From GCA-2748575 sp965222725 (GTDB lineage: Bacteria > Pseudomonadota > Gammaproteobacteria > Pseudomonadales > Ketobacteraceae): 64,000 nucleotides of DNA. The first letter of the stretch is position 1. Each line of letters begins with the position of its first letter. The notes below the pieces were generated by a model. It saw nothing but the letters and a program-made list of their open reading frames with translations. It made no database searches and had not been told where the DNA came from. The translations under genes and the position numbers were made by a program. Positions 1 to 8,511 of this stretch are shown piece after piece. The DNA lies in the NCBI GenBank assembly GCA_965222725.1, contig OZ244969.1, positions 3,906,001 through 3,970,000 on the forward strand, written 5' to 3'.

Positions 1-1307
1 ATATCCACATAGCGGGGTAAGCCCAAAGCACCTCCCAATGCGGCAACTTTAGCTTCGGGCGTTGGAAAATTAACGTTATCCAGCAGTACAGCAACAAGCT
101 GGTCATTGGGAAGTGCCAGGTTCAGATCAGTATTGTCATTGCTGCAGGCTACAATGGTGCCCGCTTGGAGTAAGGCCAATAAAGTCGTTCCCAGTTGAGT
201 ATTTGTCATCACAACCTGGGCTGGAAATGCATCTTCCGGAATGAGGTGATCTGGACGGTAGGTCCGGTAATCACTAAGAATTAGGTTCAACCTTCGGCCA
301 TAACGGAATGACCGATAGAGTATGGATGGATACAAATCATCACGGTTTACGTTCTGTTGCCCTTCGGGTAGAAGGCTGCCTTCTTTCGGATCGAGGTCGA
401 TAGGTTGATACTCGAAAAACGCCTGCTCCGCGTTGGTTTTTCTGGTCTCGTCCTGCTCATCTTGCTTGCCATCAAAGTAGGTGCCCCGATCTTGCCAGGC
501 GTCATCGGAAAACTCATGATCATCCCATATGCATATGAAAGGGAACTTTTCGTGAACCCGCTGCAGAGTCTCATCTGTTCGGTATGTTTTATAGATATCT
601 CTGTACTGGCTGACTGTAGAAGCAGCAAGGCTGGAGTCAGCAAGATTTGACGGAGTAATATCAATGGCATCTGTTTCATTGCTGAAGTTTACAGTTCGGC
701 CTGGAACAGAGCCCTGGAACGTGGCGTCGCCCGTTGTTTCATAGATGTAATCACCGAGGTGCACGATGAAGTCCAGGTCTTCATTTTCCTCTTCAAGAAA
801 CTTCAAAAGCGTGTTGTAGTACCCGTTAGTGTAATCTTGGCAACTCACGAAGCCGAATTTAACATTGGTGTCAGAGTTCGAACCAGGAGCTGTTCTGAAA
901 GTACCTGTACGAGTAGACACTCCCTCATGAATGAAACGGTAGTAGTAGCGCGTGTAACGGGAAAGATCCATGACCTTTACTTTCACGCAGTGATCGCTCG
1001 AATAGCTCGCGGTTACATTCGAGCTGACTACAATGTTTCGGAAGCTTTCATCAGTTGAAACCTCAACGGTCAGTGTCTGTTCTCCCAGGCCAGCGCTTAC
1101 CCTTGTCCAAAGGATAATTGACCGGTCACGTGGATCACCCGATGCGACCGACTGCGGGAAGCGGGACCCGTCAAGGTCTACGCTATCTACTCCACTTGAG
1201 AGCCTTCTCGACTCACCTCCGCAGCCAGCTAAGCCAGTTGCACCTGCTGCGCCCGCGCTGATGACTACTGTTTTTAGAAATTTTCGACGGCTGTAGTTAT
1301 TGTTCAT
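1..1307 (-). CDS. PhoD-type alkaline phosphatase/phosphodiesterase (3' end cut by window)
   Basis: I translated this frame from the ATG at 1307 leftward; it stays open to the window edge, giving about 435 residues with no stop. The N-terminus carries a twin-arginine signal (SRRKFLK, residues 6-12) followed by a lipobox-like LAGC with Cys29, so the product is probably exported folded by Tat and may be lipid-anchored. A fibronectin-like N-terminal PhoD segment (SGDPRDRSIILWTRV, 56-70) precedes the metallophosphatase core with HLGDYIYE (183-190) and WDDHEFSDD (261-269), the metal-ligand motifs of the PhoD family. Members release phosphate from phosphodiesters and monoesters outside the cytoplasm, normally with Ca/Fe cofactors. 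The C-terminal third lies outside the window. Family assignment is firm; substrate is unknown. Confidence 0.9.
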   Translation of the reverse strand, partial: MNNNYSRRKFLKTVVISAGAAGATGLAGCGGESRRLSSGVDSVDLDGSRFPQSVASGDPRDRSIILWTRVSAGLGEQTLTVEVSTDESFRNIVVSSNVTASYSSDHCVKVKVMDLSRYTRYYYRFIHEGVSTRTGTFRTAPGSNSDTNVKFGFVSCQDYTNGYYNTLLKFLEEENEDLDFIVHLGDYIYETTGDATFQGSVPGRTVNFSNETDAIDITPSNLADSSLAASTVSQYRDIYKTYRTDETLQRVHEKFPFICIWDDHEFSDDAWQDRGTYFDGKQDEQDETRKTNAEQAFFEYQPIDLDPKEGSLLPEGQQNVNRDDLYPSILYRSFRYGRRLNLILSDYRTYRPDHLIPEDAFPAQVVMTNTQLGTTLLALLQAGTIVACSNDNTDLNLALPNDQLVAVLLDNVNFPTPEAKVAALGGALGLPRYVD

Positions 1308-1417
1308 GTGTCTGTAGTTCCCGCTTTTAGTTGCTCTTTAAGGGTTTATAGATGAAGGTTAGACGTTTTTTTTAAGATATCGAGTTTAGCTTATCGATTT
1401 TGGTAACTTTTTCTGGC

Positions 1418-2143
1418 TCATCCATGGTCGCTGCCTGATTGGGTTATTTGGGGTGCCCGGAACAAAAAGGCCAGGTCTTTCAGGGAGTCGCGGATCTTGG
1501 GCAGTATGGATTCGGCAAACACATCCAGTATCACAATGGCGTTCAGGGTGGAGGACTTGGCATCCGCCGCTTTCAGGCGGGTGGCTATCTGCTGGTTCAC
1601 CTTATGGATGTTGACATAAACCGCCTCCAGATCAGAGAAATATGAACCGCCTTCCGGGTCGGCCGGGTTGAAAAATTGATAGAGCAAAAAGGAGGCGCAG
1701 GCTCTGAACATGGTTTCTTCCCGGTCTGCAAACGGCAGGTGAAACCAGGCCATGGGCTTGAAGAATGCAGTATGGGGGCAGCCGCTGGTGGCCATGATCA
1801 GCCCCACTAAAGAACGATAGGCCTCCTGCACCGTGGTGTCGGCATTGATCGTCACGGTATCTTTTCTCACTTTCACAGTTACCGGCTCGTAGGCGGCATG
1901 GATCGGAAAGTCGAACAGCGGTGCAATGCGCAGCGATAACGGGCAGTAGGGGTGTTTTTCGTTGCTCAGGGGGCAGTTACTGCACTTGTGATATTCCAGC
2001 CGGGCCCATTCCGGTGGCTGGCCCTGGGGAGCAGGGTGTTCCAGGGTTTCCGGGGCTATGTTGATTTCGTACTGGCAGTGGTCGCCATTAGGATAGATCA
2101 GGTCATAGTGGATAACTTTATTGGCCTTATCATTCTTCATCAT
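1418..2143 (-). CDS. Conserved cysteine-rich protein, paralogue A of a tandem pair
   Basis: 241 residues with no signal peptide or membrane segment, so probably cytoplasmic. The sequence has a Cys cluster at C54-x2-C57-PL, then HPYC67-PL, and a second motif SGC122PH124T followed by FFKPMAWFH. The same pattern occurs in the gene immediately upstream (2140-2829), and the two are clearly paralogues. The Cys/His spacing would suit a bound metal, but this is inference. I believe similar proteins are catalogued as a domain of unknown function (possibly DUF6901), which I cannot confirm. Its ATG overlaps the stop of the upstream gene in an ATGA arrangement, so translation is probably coupled. A second ATG follows three bases in and could equally be the start. 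Confidence 0.8.
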   Translation of the reverse strand: MMKNDKANKVIHYDLIYPNGDHCQYEINIAPETLEHPAPQGQPPEWARLEYHKCSNCPLSNEKHPYCPLSLRIAPLFDFPIHAAYEPVTVKVRKDTVTINADTTVQEAYRSLVGLIMATSGCPHTAFFKPMAWFHLPFADREETMFRACASFLLYQFFNPADPEGGSYFSDLEAVYVNIHKVNQQIATRLKAADAKSSTLNAIVILDVFAESILPKIRDSLKDLAFLFRAPQITQSGSDHG

Positions 2144-2829
2144 TCACGCTCAAATATCTGTTTCAGTGCGGCAAGATCTTCTTCCAGGGCGTGGGCGAGA
2201 TCGGCGGTAAAAATGTCCAGGAGTACAATGGCATTCAGGGTGGAGTCGCCCATGCTATCCCGTTGAATTCGTTTGGAAACCTGGATGTTTATCTGGTGGA
2301 TTTCCTCGTAGATACTCTCCAGGTCAGTGAACAGATCCTCGCCCTGATCCTGTGGCTGGTTTTTGAAATAGCGGGTGAGCAGATAATTGGAACAGGCCCG
2401 CATAATGGTTTCGTATTCCGAGGAAAACGGCTGGTGAAACCAGGCCATGGGTTTGAAAAACTCGGTATGGGGGCATCCGCTGGTGGCCATGACCAATCCA
2501 ATCAGGGAGCTGAAGGCTTCCTGGGCGGTGGTGTCCTTACGGATGGTTTTATCGTCCATGGTAACCTGACAGCTCACTTGATCAAAGGATACGCAGGAGG
2601 TCATTTCCACAAAAGGGATCAACCGCAATGCCAGGGGGCAATGGGGATGCTCTTCCGGATCAAGCGGGCAGTTCACGCATTTCTTGTATTCCAGGTCACA
2701 CCAGTCCGGCGGATCCTCCACTACCACAAAGTTTTCCAGGGATCTCAGGGGCAGAGACACGGAATGGGTAAAGGTGTCACCGGTCTTGTCAAAGGTGATC
2801 TCGTATTTGATCTCTTTGGATTCGTCCAT
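2140..2829 (-). CDS. Conserved cysteine-rich protein, paralogue B of a tandem pair
   Basis: 229 residues, cytoplasmic by appearance. It shares with its downstream paralogue the block PDW-x2-LEY-x2-C51-x2-C54-PL, HPHC64-PL, and later SGC119PH121T-x-FFKPMAWFH. The C-terminal halves also align (LFTDLESIYEEIHQIN against FSDLEAVYVNIHKVN, and STLNAIVLLDIF against STLNAIVILDVF). Additional Cys at 44, 79 and 87 are not shared. The gene is first in a two-gene unit, lies downstream of the glcB terminator and probably has its own promoter in the 70 bases before its start. The function is not known to me; the invariant Cys/His positions suggest metal binding or redox chemistry. Confidence 0.8.
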   Translation of the reverse strand: MDESKEIKYEITFDKTGDTFTHSVSLPLRSLENFVVVEDPPDWCDLEYKKCVNCPLDPEEHPHCPLALRLIPFVEMTSCVSFDQVSCQVTMDDKTIRKDTTAQEAFSSLIGLVMATSGCPHTEFFKPMAWFHQPFSSEYETIMRACSNYLLTRYFKNQPQDQGEDLFTDLESIYEEIHQINIQVSKRIQRDSMGDSTLNAIVLLDIFTADLAHALEEDLAALKQIFERE

Positions 2830-2897
2830 GTCTACATGCAGATTGGGTCATATGGAAAGGCCATTTATCAAGTGTAGACAAAGGATTAGCGGGTAAC

Positions 2898-2935
2898 AAA
2901 AAAGCCCTGCCACCGGAAAGTGACAGAGCTTTTTT
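2898..2935 (-). terminator. Rho-independent terminator after glcB
   Basis: A stem with AAAAAAGC / GCTTTTTT arms and an inner CTG-CAC / GTG-CAG stem around CGGAAA. It is A-rich on one side and T-rich on the other, lies 45 bases past the glcB stop, and separates glcB from the cysteine-rich pair. Confidence 0.75.
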
Positions 2936-2979
2936 ATTGATCAGGGCCAATAGGCCCGGGTATTGGGTAACCCGCGGGA

Positions 2980-5157
2980 TCAGGCGCCGTACTTGGCTTT
3001 TGCTTCGCGGCGGCGGGCGTGCAGTACCGGCTCGGTATAACCGTTGGGCTGCTCGGTGCCTCTGAATACCAGATCACAGGCCGCCTGGAAGGCCACGCTG
3101 TCGTCAAAGTTCGGTGCCATATTGCGATAGGCCGAGTCGCCCGCATTCTGGCGGTCAACCACTTCCGCCATGCGCTGCATGACTTCCATCACCTGTTCCT
3201 GAGTGCATACGCCGTGGTGCAGCCAGTTGGCAATATGCTGGCTGGAAATCCGCAGGGTGGCGCGGTCTTCCATCAGGCCCACATCATTGATATCAGGCAC
3301 TTTGGAGCAGCCAACGCCATGGTCGATCCAGCGAACTACGTAACCCAGAATACCCTGAGCGTTGTTTTCCAGTTCCTTGGTGATCTGCTCCTGGGTCAGT
3401 GAGGAGGTATCCGCCATCACAGGAATGGTCAGGATGTCATCCAGGGCCGCTTTCTGACGCTTGGCCAGCTCTTCCTGACGATCCATTACGTTGACTTTGT
3501 GATAGTGCATTACGTGCAGGGTTGCAGCGGTAGGCGAGGGAACCCAGGCGCAGTTGGCACCGGCCATGGGGTGGCCGATTTTGGTTTCCATCATCTCGGC
3601 CATTTCGTCGGGCTTGGGCCACATGCCTTTACCGATCTGGGCATGGCCGCTCAGGCCGCATTCCAGGCCTACATCCACGTTCCAGTCTTCGTAAGCATTG
3701 ATCCAGGGCTGGGCTTTCATGTCACCTTTGGGGATCATTGCGCCGGCTTCCATGGAGGTATGGATTTCGTCACCGGTGCGGTCCAGGAAGCCCGTATTGA
3801 TAAAGATCACGCGATCTTTGGCAATGCGGATACATTCTTTCAGGTTCACCGTGGTGCGGCGCTCTTCGTCCATAATGCCGATTTTCAGGGTGTTGCGTGG
3901 CAGATCCAGCGCATCTTCAATACGGCTGAATAACTCCACGCTGAAAGCCACTTCTTCCGGGCCGTGCATTTTTGGTTTTACGATATACACGCTGCCCTTG
4001 CGGCTGTTTTTCAGCTGGTTGTTATCGATCACATCGTGCTTGGAGATCAGGCTGGTCACCAGGCCGTCCATGATGCCTTCAGGTACCTCTTCACCTTTGT
4101 AGAGTACGGCACCGTTAGTCATCAGGTGGCCCACGTTACGTACCAGCAGCAGCGCGCGGCCGTGCAGGGTCACCTTATCGCCTTTAACGCCGGTGTATTC
4201 GCGATCCTGATTCAACGTACGGGTCAGCGCCTTGCCACCTTTGTCGAAGGTCTCGGACAGGTCGCCCTTGATCAGGCCCAGCCAGTTTTTATACACCACG
4301 GCTTTGTCTTCCGCGTCCACGGCGGCAACGGAATCTTCACAATCCTGAATAGTGGTAATGGCGGATTCGAGCACAACGTCTTTCACGTTGGCGGGATCGT
4401 CCTTGCCAATAGCGTGGCTGGCATCAATCTGGATTTCGATGTGCAGACCGTTGTTTTTAAGTAATACGGCAGAAGGGGCAGCAGCGTCGCCCTGATAACC
4501 TACCAATTGTTCCGCATTGGCCAGTGTGCTTGTGGAGCCGTCCGTTAACGTAACCTGTAAGGCGCCATCCACAATAGCGTAGCCATTTGAATCGCTGTGG
4601 GATCCATTGGCCAGCGGCGCAGATTCGTCCAGGAATTTGCGGGCGTAGGCAATAACCTTGTCACCGCGCTTGGGGTTGTAACCTTTGCCTTTTTCAGCGC
4701 CGCCTTCTTCAGAAATAATGTCGGTGCCATAAAGGGCATCGTACAGGCTGCCCCAGCGGGCGTTGGCCGCGTTCAGCGCATAGCGCGCGTTCATTACCGG
4801 TACCACCAGCTGAGGGCCGGCAATCTGGCCGATTTCTTCGTCAACGTTTTCGGTGGTTACGTTAAAGTCGTCACCTTCCGGCAGCAGGTAGCCCAGCTCA
4901 GTGAGGAATGCTTTGTACTCTTCAGCATTATGGGGCTGGCCTTTGCGCTCCAGGTGCCAGGCATCGATTTTGGCCTGCATGTCATCACGCTTTGCCAGCA
5001 GTGCTTTGTTTTTGGGGGCCAGGTCTGCCACCACTTGCTCAAACGCCGCCCAAAAGGCATCTGGCTCTACGCCGGTGCCTGGGGCTATTTCATTAGCAAC
5101 CAAATCATAAAGCGCTTTGGCGATCTCAAGATCACCTTTTTGGACACGTTCCGTCAT
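2980..5157 (-). CDS. glcB: Malate synthase G
   Basis: 725 residues; condenses glyoxylate with acetyl-CoA to malate, in the glyoxylate cycle or after glycolate oxidation. The whole length matches the G-type enzyme (about 723 residues in E. coli), including LEDALDLPRNTLKIGIMDEERRTT-type core sequence, the GAMIPKGDM and WVPSPTAATLH segments, and a C-terminal TEPVLHARRR. The frame is open upstream to 5313, but the start at 5157 (MTERVQKGDLEIAKALYD) matches family N-termini and is preceded by a GAGG ribosome-binding site, so the extra 52 codons are rejected. It is a single gene: no glcDEF or aceA lies alongside. A 16-base inverted repeat 47-62 bases upstream may be an operator. Confidence 0.97.
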   Translation of the reverse strand: MTERVQKGDLEIAKALYDLVANEIAPGTGVEPDAFWAAFEQVVADLAPKNKALLAKRDDMQAKIDAWHLERKGQPHNAEEYKAFLTELGYLLPEGDDFNVTTENVDEEIGQIAGPQLVVPVMNARYALNAANARWGSLYDALYGTDIISEEGGAEKGKGYNPKRGDKVIAYARKFLDESAPLANGSHSDSNGYAIVDGALQVTLTDGSTSTLANAEQLVGYQGDAAAPSAVLLKNNGLHIEIQIDASHAIGKDDPANVKDVVLESAITTIQDCEDSVAAVDAEDKAVVYKNWLGLIKGDLSETFDKGGKALTRTLNQDREYTGVKGDKVTLHGRALLLVRNVGHLMTNGAVLYKGEEVPEGIMDGLVTSLISKHDVIDNNQLKNSRKGSVYIVKPKMHGPEEVAFSVELFSRIEDALDLPRNTLKIGIMDEERRTTVNLKECIRIAKDRVIFINTGFLDRTGDEIHTSMEAGAMIPKGDMKAQPWINAYEDWNVDVGLECGLSGHAQIGKGMWPKPDEMAEMMETKIGHPMAGANCAWVPSPTAATLHVMHYHKVNVMDRQEELAKRQKAALDDILTIPVMADTSSLTQEQITKELENNAQGILGYVVRWIDHGVGCSKVPDINDVGLMEDRATLRISSQHIANWLHHGVCTQEQVMEVMQRMAEVVDRQNAGDSAYRNMAPNFDDSVAFQAACDLVFRGTEQPNGYTEPVLHARRREAKAKYGA

Positions 5158-5203
5158 AGATGTAAGCCTCAGTTTATTCGCTGATGAAAAATGCGCTTGA
5201 GCC

Positions 5204-5219
5204 GTGACTGAAAAGTCAC
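5204..5219. promoter_or_regulatory. Inverted repeat in the glcB leader
   Basis: GTGACTGAAAAGTCAC, six-base perfect arms around GAAA, 47-62 bases upstream of the glcB start. The position fits an operator or a leader hairpin. No regulator is identified. Confidence 0.35.
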
Positions 5220-5403
5220 AAAGAATAGAGTGTAGGAGAAAACAGGTGGTAGTGCATTTGGCTCCCGAGCCGGCGGCCCATGCCACACTGGTTTCCGCCT
5301 GTATCACGGTCAAACGGGGCTCGGATGATGCAAGGTTCCCGGGCGCTAGTCAAATTTTTAGGCCGGTTTGCGGGGCGACCATGCGGTCATTGCGGTGATC
5401 GGG

Positions 5404-6285
5404 CTAATTAACGGTTTCGACTTTAATTTCAATGCCTTGCTGACGCTGTGTATCGCCGCTGGTGCTATAGACAGTGCCATTACCGGTGTGCTTGCCAATG
5501 GAGCTCACACCGGCCAGTGGGGCCCACTCGTTCACCGGAATGCGTAAGCGGGTGGTGACTTCGGTGGTGTCCTTCTGGGGCTGGCCCGGGTTGTCCCGAT
5601 CCTGCTTTTGATAGGAGATTTCCAGCACTACATCGCCTTTGGAATAGTGCGGTGTGACATAGAAACCGGTAATGGCCCGGTCAAGGGTGGTGGTAGGAAG
5701 TACATGGCCATTGGCCCATACCAGCTGGGTTACCGGAATTTCGTTGCCGGTGGTGATATAGGAAGGGGAGCCTTCCAGCGCTCTTACCTGATGAATCAGA
5801 TCGTCTTTGCGGGTGGTGAGGTTATCTTTTGCGGTCACTTCCATGGCGATTTTGCCATCGCGGCTGGATCCGCGGTACACGATAACACCATCGTCGGGAG
5901 GAGGCTGTTTGTTCACATGCACCACGGTGTTGTCATCCAGTACTTCTATTTCTGTGGTGCTGTAATTTTTCTGCGACTGGTATTGTTCGGTGGCGCGCAA
6001 TGAGATCAGGAAGTTCTTTGGCGGCCGGTCAATTTCCTTCAGCAATTTAATGATTTTCTGGTGCGTGTCGTCGGATGCTCTGATAATCAGACGGTTGCCA
6101 AAAACCTTGATGGTTTCACCGGGTTTCAGCAAACTGTCTGCAACCTCTGCCACCTTGTGTGGCAGCATATAGGTTTCGTAAACCTCCAGGGTGATGTCGT
6201 TCGCCCAGGTATAACCCGGTAAAAGCAACAAGGCGCTGATAAAGAGCGCACGTATCACAGGCTGAGTCGTCTTAAATCCTGACAT
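5404..6285 (-). CDS. Exported protein with a secretin-N-like domain
   Basis: 293 residues. A Sec signal peptide (hydrophobic run about residues 12-27, cleavage near TWA) is followed by ITLEVYETYMLPHKVAEVADSLLKPGETIKVFGNRLIIRASDDTHQKIIKLLKEID, the pattern of the small N-domains of secretins and NolW-like proteins (self-assessed fold of about residues 30-95). There is no secretin pore domain, so this is a soluble periplasmic protein rather than an outer-membrane channel. The C-terminal 180 residues resemble nothing I recognise. Its start lies inside the 3' end of the upstream gene (31-base overlap), so the two are probably co-translated. Confidence 0.7.
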   Translation of the reverse strand: MSGFKTTQPVIRALFISALLLLPGYTWANDITLEVYETYMLPHKVAEVADSLLKPGETIKVFGNRLIIRASDDTHQKIIKLLKEIDRPPKNFLISLRATEQYQSQKNYSTTEIEVLDDNTVVHVNKQPPPDDGVIVYRGSSRDGKIAMEVTAKDNLTTRKDDLIHQVRALEGSPSYITTGNEIPVTQLVWANGHVLPTTTLDRAITGFYVTPHYSKGDVVLEISYQKQDRDNPGQPQKDTTEVTTRLRIPVNEWAPLAGVSSIGKHTGNGTVYSTSGDTQRQQGIEIKVETVN

Positions 6286-6776
6286 GGTTCGCTACGCTGC
6301 CATACGGAATCGAAAAAACGGGCTTTTTTCTGGGCTTCGGGAATACATTTGAATTCACAACATCCTTGCATGTAGCCAATGGTATAACGCTTTACCAGTC
6401 CTATGTCGTCCACCAGCATGTATTCGTCGGACTCTTCCAGATAATCACGGGGTAGCTGACGAATATGAATGGAAGAGGGAAGACGACGATGCAATTCCAC
6501 CAGACGATGGCCCTGTTTGGTGGCCTTGTTGGCGTCCTTCACCAGTATCTGTATTTCACAATGCTTGCGGTTGCGACCGATATCGGAGGCGATCCGGATA
6601 AACTCTGCATGGTCATACAGCTCGTGATCCAGCTCCTGGGTAAAGATCTTTACGGTGAGTTTGGCCTGATTCGCCATGTTATCCAGGGCAGCACGGAAAT
6701 CCTCGAGACCATCAAGGCCGATGGTTCCGGTGCTTTCACCTAACTGCAGCAGAGGTCCCAGGTTTTGTATCGACAT
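6255..6776 (-). CDS. Conserved protein, possibly phospholipase D-like fold (DUF7931-type)
   Basis: 173 residues, no signal peptide. The sequence begins MSIQNLGPLLQLGESTGT and includes KIFTQELDHELYDHAEFIRIASDIGRNRKHCEIQILVKD, which resembles the non-catalytic phospholipase D-like proteins found beside GNAT genes in Pseudomonas relatives. A full HxKxxxxD motif is not visible, so enzymatic activity is doubtful. The C-terminus has a CCEFKC segment. It sits between the GNAT gene and the secretin-N-like gene, overlapping the latter by 31 bases. The family name is tentative. Confidence 0.6.
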   Translation of the reverse strand: MSIQNLGPLLQLGESTGTIGLDGLEDFRAALDNMANQAKLTVKIFTQELDHELYDHAEFIRIASDIGRNRKHCEIQILVKDANKATKQGHRLVELHRRLPSSIHIRQLPRDYLEESDEYMLVDDIGLVKRYTIGYMQGCCEFKCIPEAQKKARFFDSVWQRSEPCQDLRRLSL

Positions 6777-6851
6777 GAAAGATTCAATCCACCCTTATGT
6801 TGCGTTCCAGTAAGCATAATCCATGAGATAGCGCCGGCTCAAGCGGTGTGA

Positions 6852-7286
6852 TCAGTACCGCTTCACCATTTCGATATGAGGGATGCCCGCATCCATGAAT
6901 TCGCTGCCTTTGGCATGGTAGCCGTGTTGTTCGTAAAACTGCCGGATGTAGGTCTGCGCATGCAGAAACAATGGCGTGATATGTTGCTCGGCGGCGGTGA
7001 TTTCAGCCTGTTGCAGCAAGCGGCTGCCAATGCCCTGTCGACGCCAGGGTTGCAGCACACACATGCGGCCGATCTGGCCGGAGGGCAGTAACCGGGCTGC
7101 TCCCACGGGAATGTCATCGCTCAGGGCAAGAAAATGCCAGGCCTGGTCATCTTCGCCATCCCATTCCAGGTCTTCCGGCACGGATTGTTCCTCTATAAAG
7201 ACAATCCGGCGTATTTCAGACAGCGCCTGTTGCTGTTCGTGCCAGCGGCAGGCCAGCACGCGGATTTGTGCGGAATCAGTACTCAT
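6852..7286 (-). CDS. GNAT-family N-acetyltransferase
   Basis: 144 residues. The GNAT fold is visible: VGAARLLPSGQIGRMCVLQPWRRQGIGSRLL includes the acetyl-CoA-binding motif A (Q/RxxGxG/A as RRQGIGSRL), followed by an LHAQTYIRQFYEQHGY motif B. These enzymes move an acetyl group from acetyl-CoA to an amine; the substrate is unknown. I place the start at 7286 (MSTDSAQIRV), which has AGGA upstream and overlaps the roxA stop by 11 bases; the frame is open to an ATG at 7304. It is part of the leftward nudJ–mnmA–hflD–purB–roxA cluster. Confidence 0.88.
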   Translation of the reverse strand: MSTDSAQIRVLACRWHEQQQALSEIRRIVFIEEQSVPEDLEWDGEDDQAWHFLALSDDIPVGAARLLPSGQIGRMCVLQPWRRQGIGSRLLQQAEITAAEQHITPLFLHAQTYIRQFYEQHGYHAKGSEFMDAGIPHIEMVKRY

Positions 7287-8490
7287 TGGTGTCCTGGTTG
7301 CCATGAATGTAAAGCAATCCCTGTCGTATCAGGTGTAATAACCAGGTTCGGGTCTGTGTGTCGCTTGCCTGGGCCAGCAGCTCCTGTCCGCTGAAGCAGC
7401 GTTGACTTGAAAGATATTCCGCCAGTGGTGCTGCAGGTTCAGGATAAGGAACCTTGTCGCCGTTAATGAAAAGGACAGGTTCTGATTCCCCTGCCCACCA
7501 GATAAAGCGGCTGTTTTCGTCCCGCTGGCAGTGGCAGTCTGCCATAAGCAGCGCTTCTATCTCTTCTGCCGCAAGTTCGCAGGGTTGTGGCGTGACATTC
7601 TCGTATTTTGGTAAGGACAGATACTCCGCCATCCACAAGCCGAGTTTTTGCCGGTTGTTAATCAGGTCGGAAAGCTTTTGCTGTACGCTGACGATATCCT
7701 CTTCGGCCAGAATGCCGGAATGAAATCCGGCGCGGGTTCGGCCCTTGAGTGAGGTGTCCTGGTAACGGACACTGCCCGGAAGCTCAGCAGCTATAGCATG
7801 GCTGTATTCACTCAGTATGTCGCTGTAGGAGGGCGCTCTGAAGCCGACTGACAGGGTCAGGCAGTCGTCGTCCAGTGCCACACCGTGATGAGCAACGCCG
7901 GGCGGCAGGTAAAGCACATCACCGGGTTGTACGGTCCATTCATCCGCCACTGAAAACTCCCTGAGGATGCGCACCGGAAGCCCGTCAATCAAGGGTGTTT
8001 GATCATGACAATGCTGGCCAATCTGCCAATGGCGCCGGCCACTGATCTGGATCAGAAACACATCGTAATAATCGTAGTGGGGGCCCACGCTGCCTCCGGT
8101 GGGGGCATAGCTCATCATCAGATCGTCGATTCGCCATTGCGGGAGAAAATTAAACTGATCCAGCAAATGAGCCAGCTCCGGTACATAATGATCCAGAGCC
8201 TGGATCAGCAACGTCCAGTGAGTTTTGGGTAATGAGGCAAAGGAGTCTTCAGAAAAGGGGCCGTGGCGCAGTTCCCAGTTATCCGGTGCGTGCTCAATGA
8301 TAATACGGGATTCAACGGTCTCTTCCAGTGAGAACCCGGCCAGTTCATCCGGTGTCAGAAAATCGACCCACTCCGGGAAACCACCGGGAACAAACAGAGG
8401 CGCCTTCTGCCAGTGTTTATCCAGAAACTCCTGAAAACCCAGACCGCCCAGGAATTCCGGGCGGTCTTCTTTATTAGCAGCTTGGCTCAT
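7276..8490 (-). CDS. roxA: Ribosomal protein uL16 arginine hydroxylase (cupin/JmjC type)
   Basis: 404 residues, matching the YcfD/RoxA family, which hydroxylates an arginine of ribosomal protein L16 using Fe(II), 2-oxoglutarate and oxygen. The jelly-roll core has the iron triad: H138 and D140 in GPHYDYYDVF, and a distal His in PPGVAHHGV (201/202). The C-terminal dimerisation and winged-helix segment is present, so length is as expected. It lies 21 bases after purB, as in many gammaproteobacteria, and overlaps the GNAT gene. Confidence 0.92.
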   Translation of the reverse strand: MSQAANKEDRPEFLGGLGFQEFLDKHWQKAPLFVPGGFPEWVDFLTPDELAGFSLEETVESRIIIEHAPDNWELRHGPFSEDSFASLPKTHWTLLIQALDHYVPELAHLLDQFNFLPQWRIDDLMMSYAPTGGSVGPHYDYYDVFLIQISGRRHWQIGQHCHDQTPLIDGLPVRILREFSVADEWTVQPGDVLYLPPGVAHHGVALDDDCLTLSVGFRAPSYSDILSEYSHAIAAELPGSVRYQDTSLKGRTRAGFHSGILAEEDIVSVQQKLSDLINNRQKLGLWMAEYLSLPKYENVTPQPCELAAEEIEALLMADCHCQRDENSRFIWWAGESEPVLFINGDKVPYPEPAAPLAEYLSSQRCFSGQELLAQASDTQTRTWLLHLIRQGLLYIHGNQDTNEY

Positions 8491-8511
8491 TGGTTGTGCC
8501 GGCGTTGAATG

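Noticed and set aside
5158..5313. N-terminal extension of malate synthase G
   Set aside because: The extra 52 codons have no family counterpart and the downstream ATG has a proper GAGG site.
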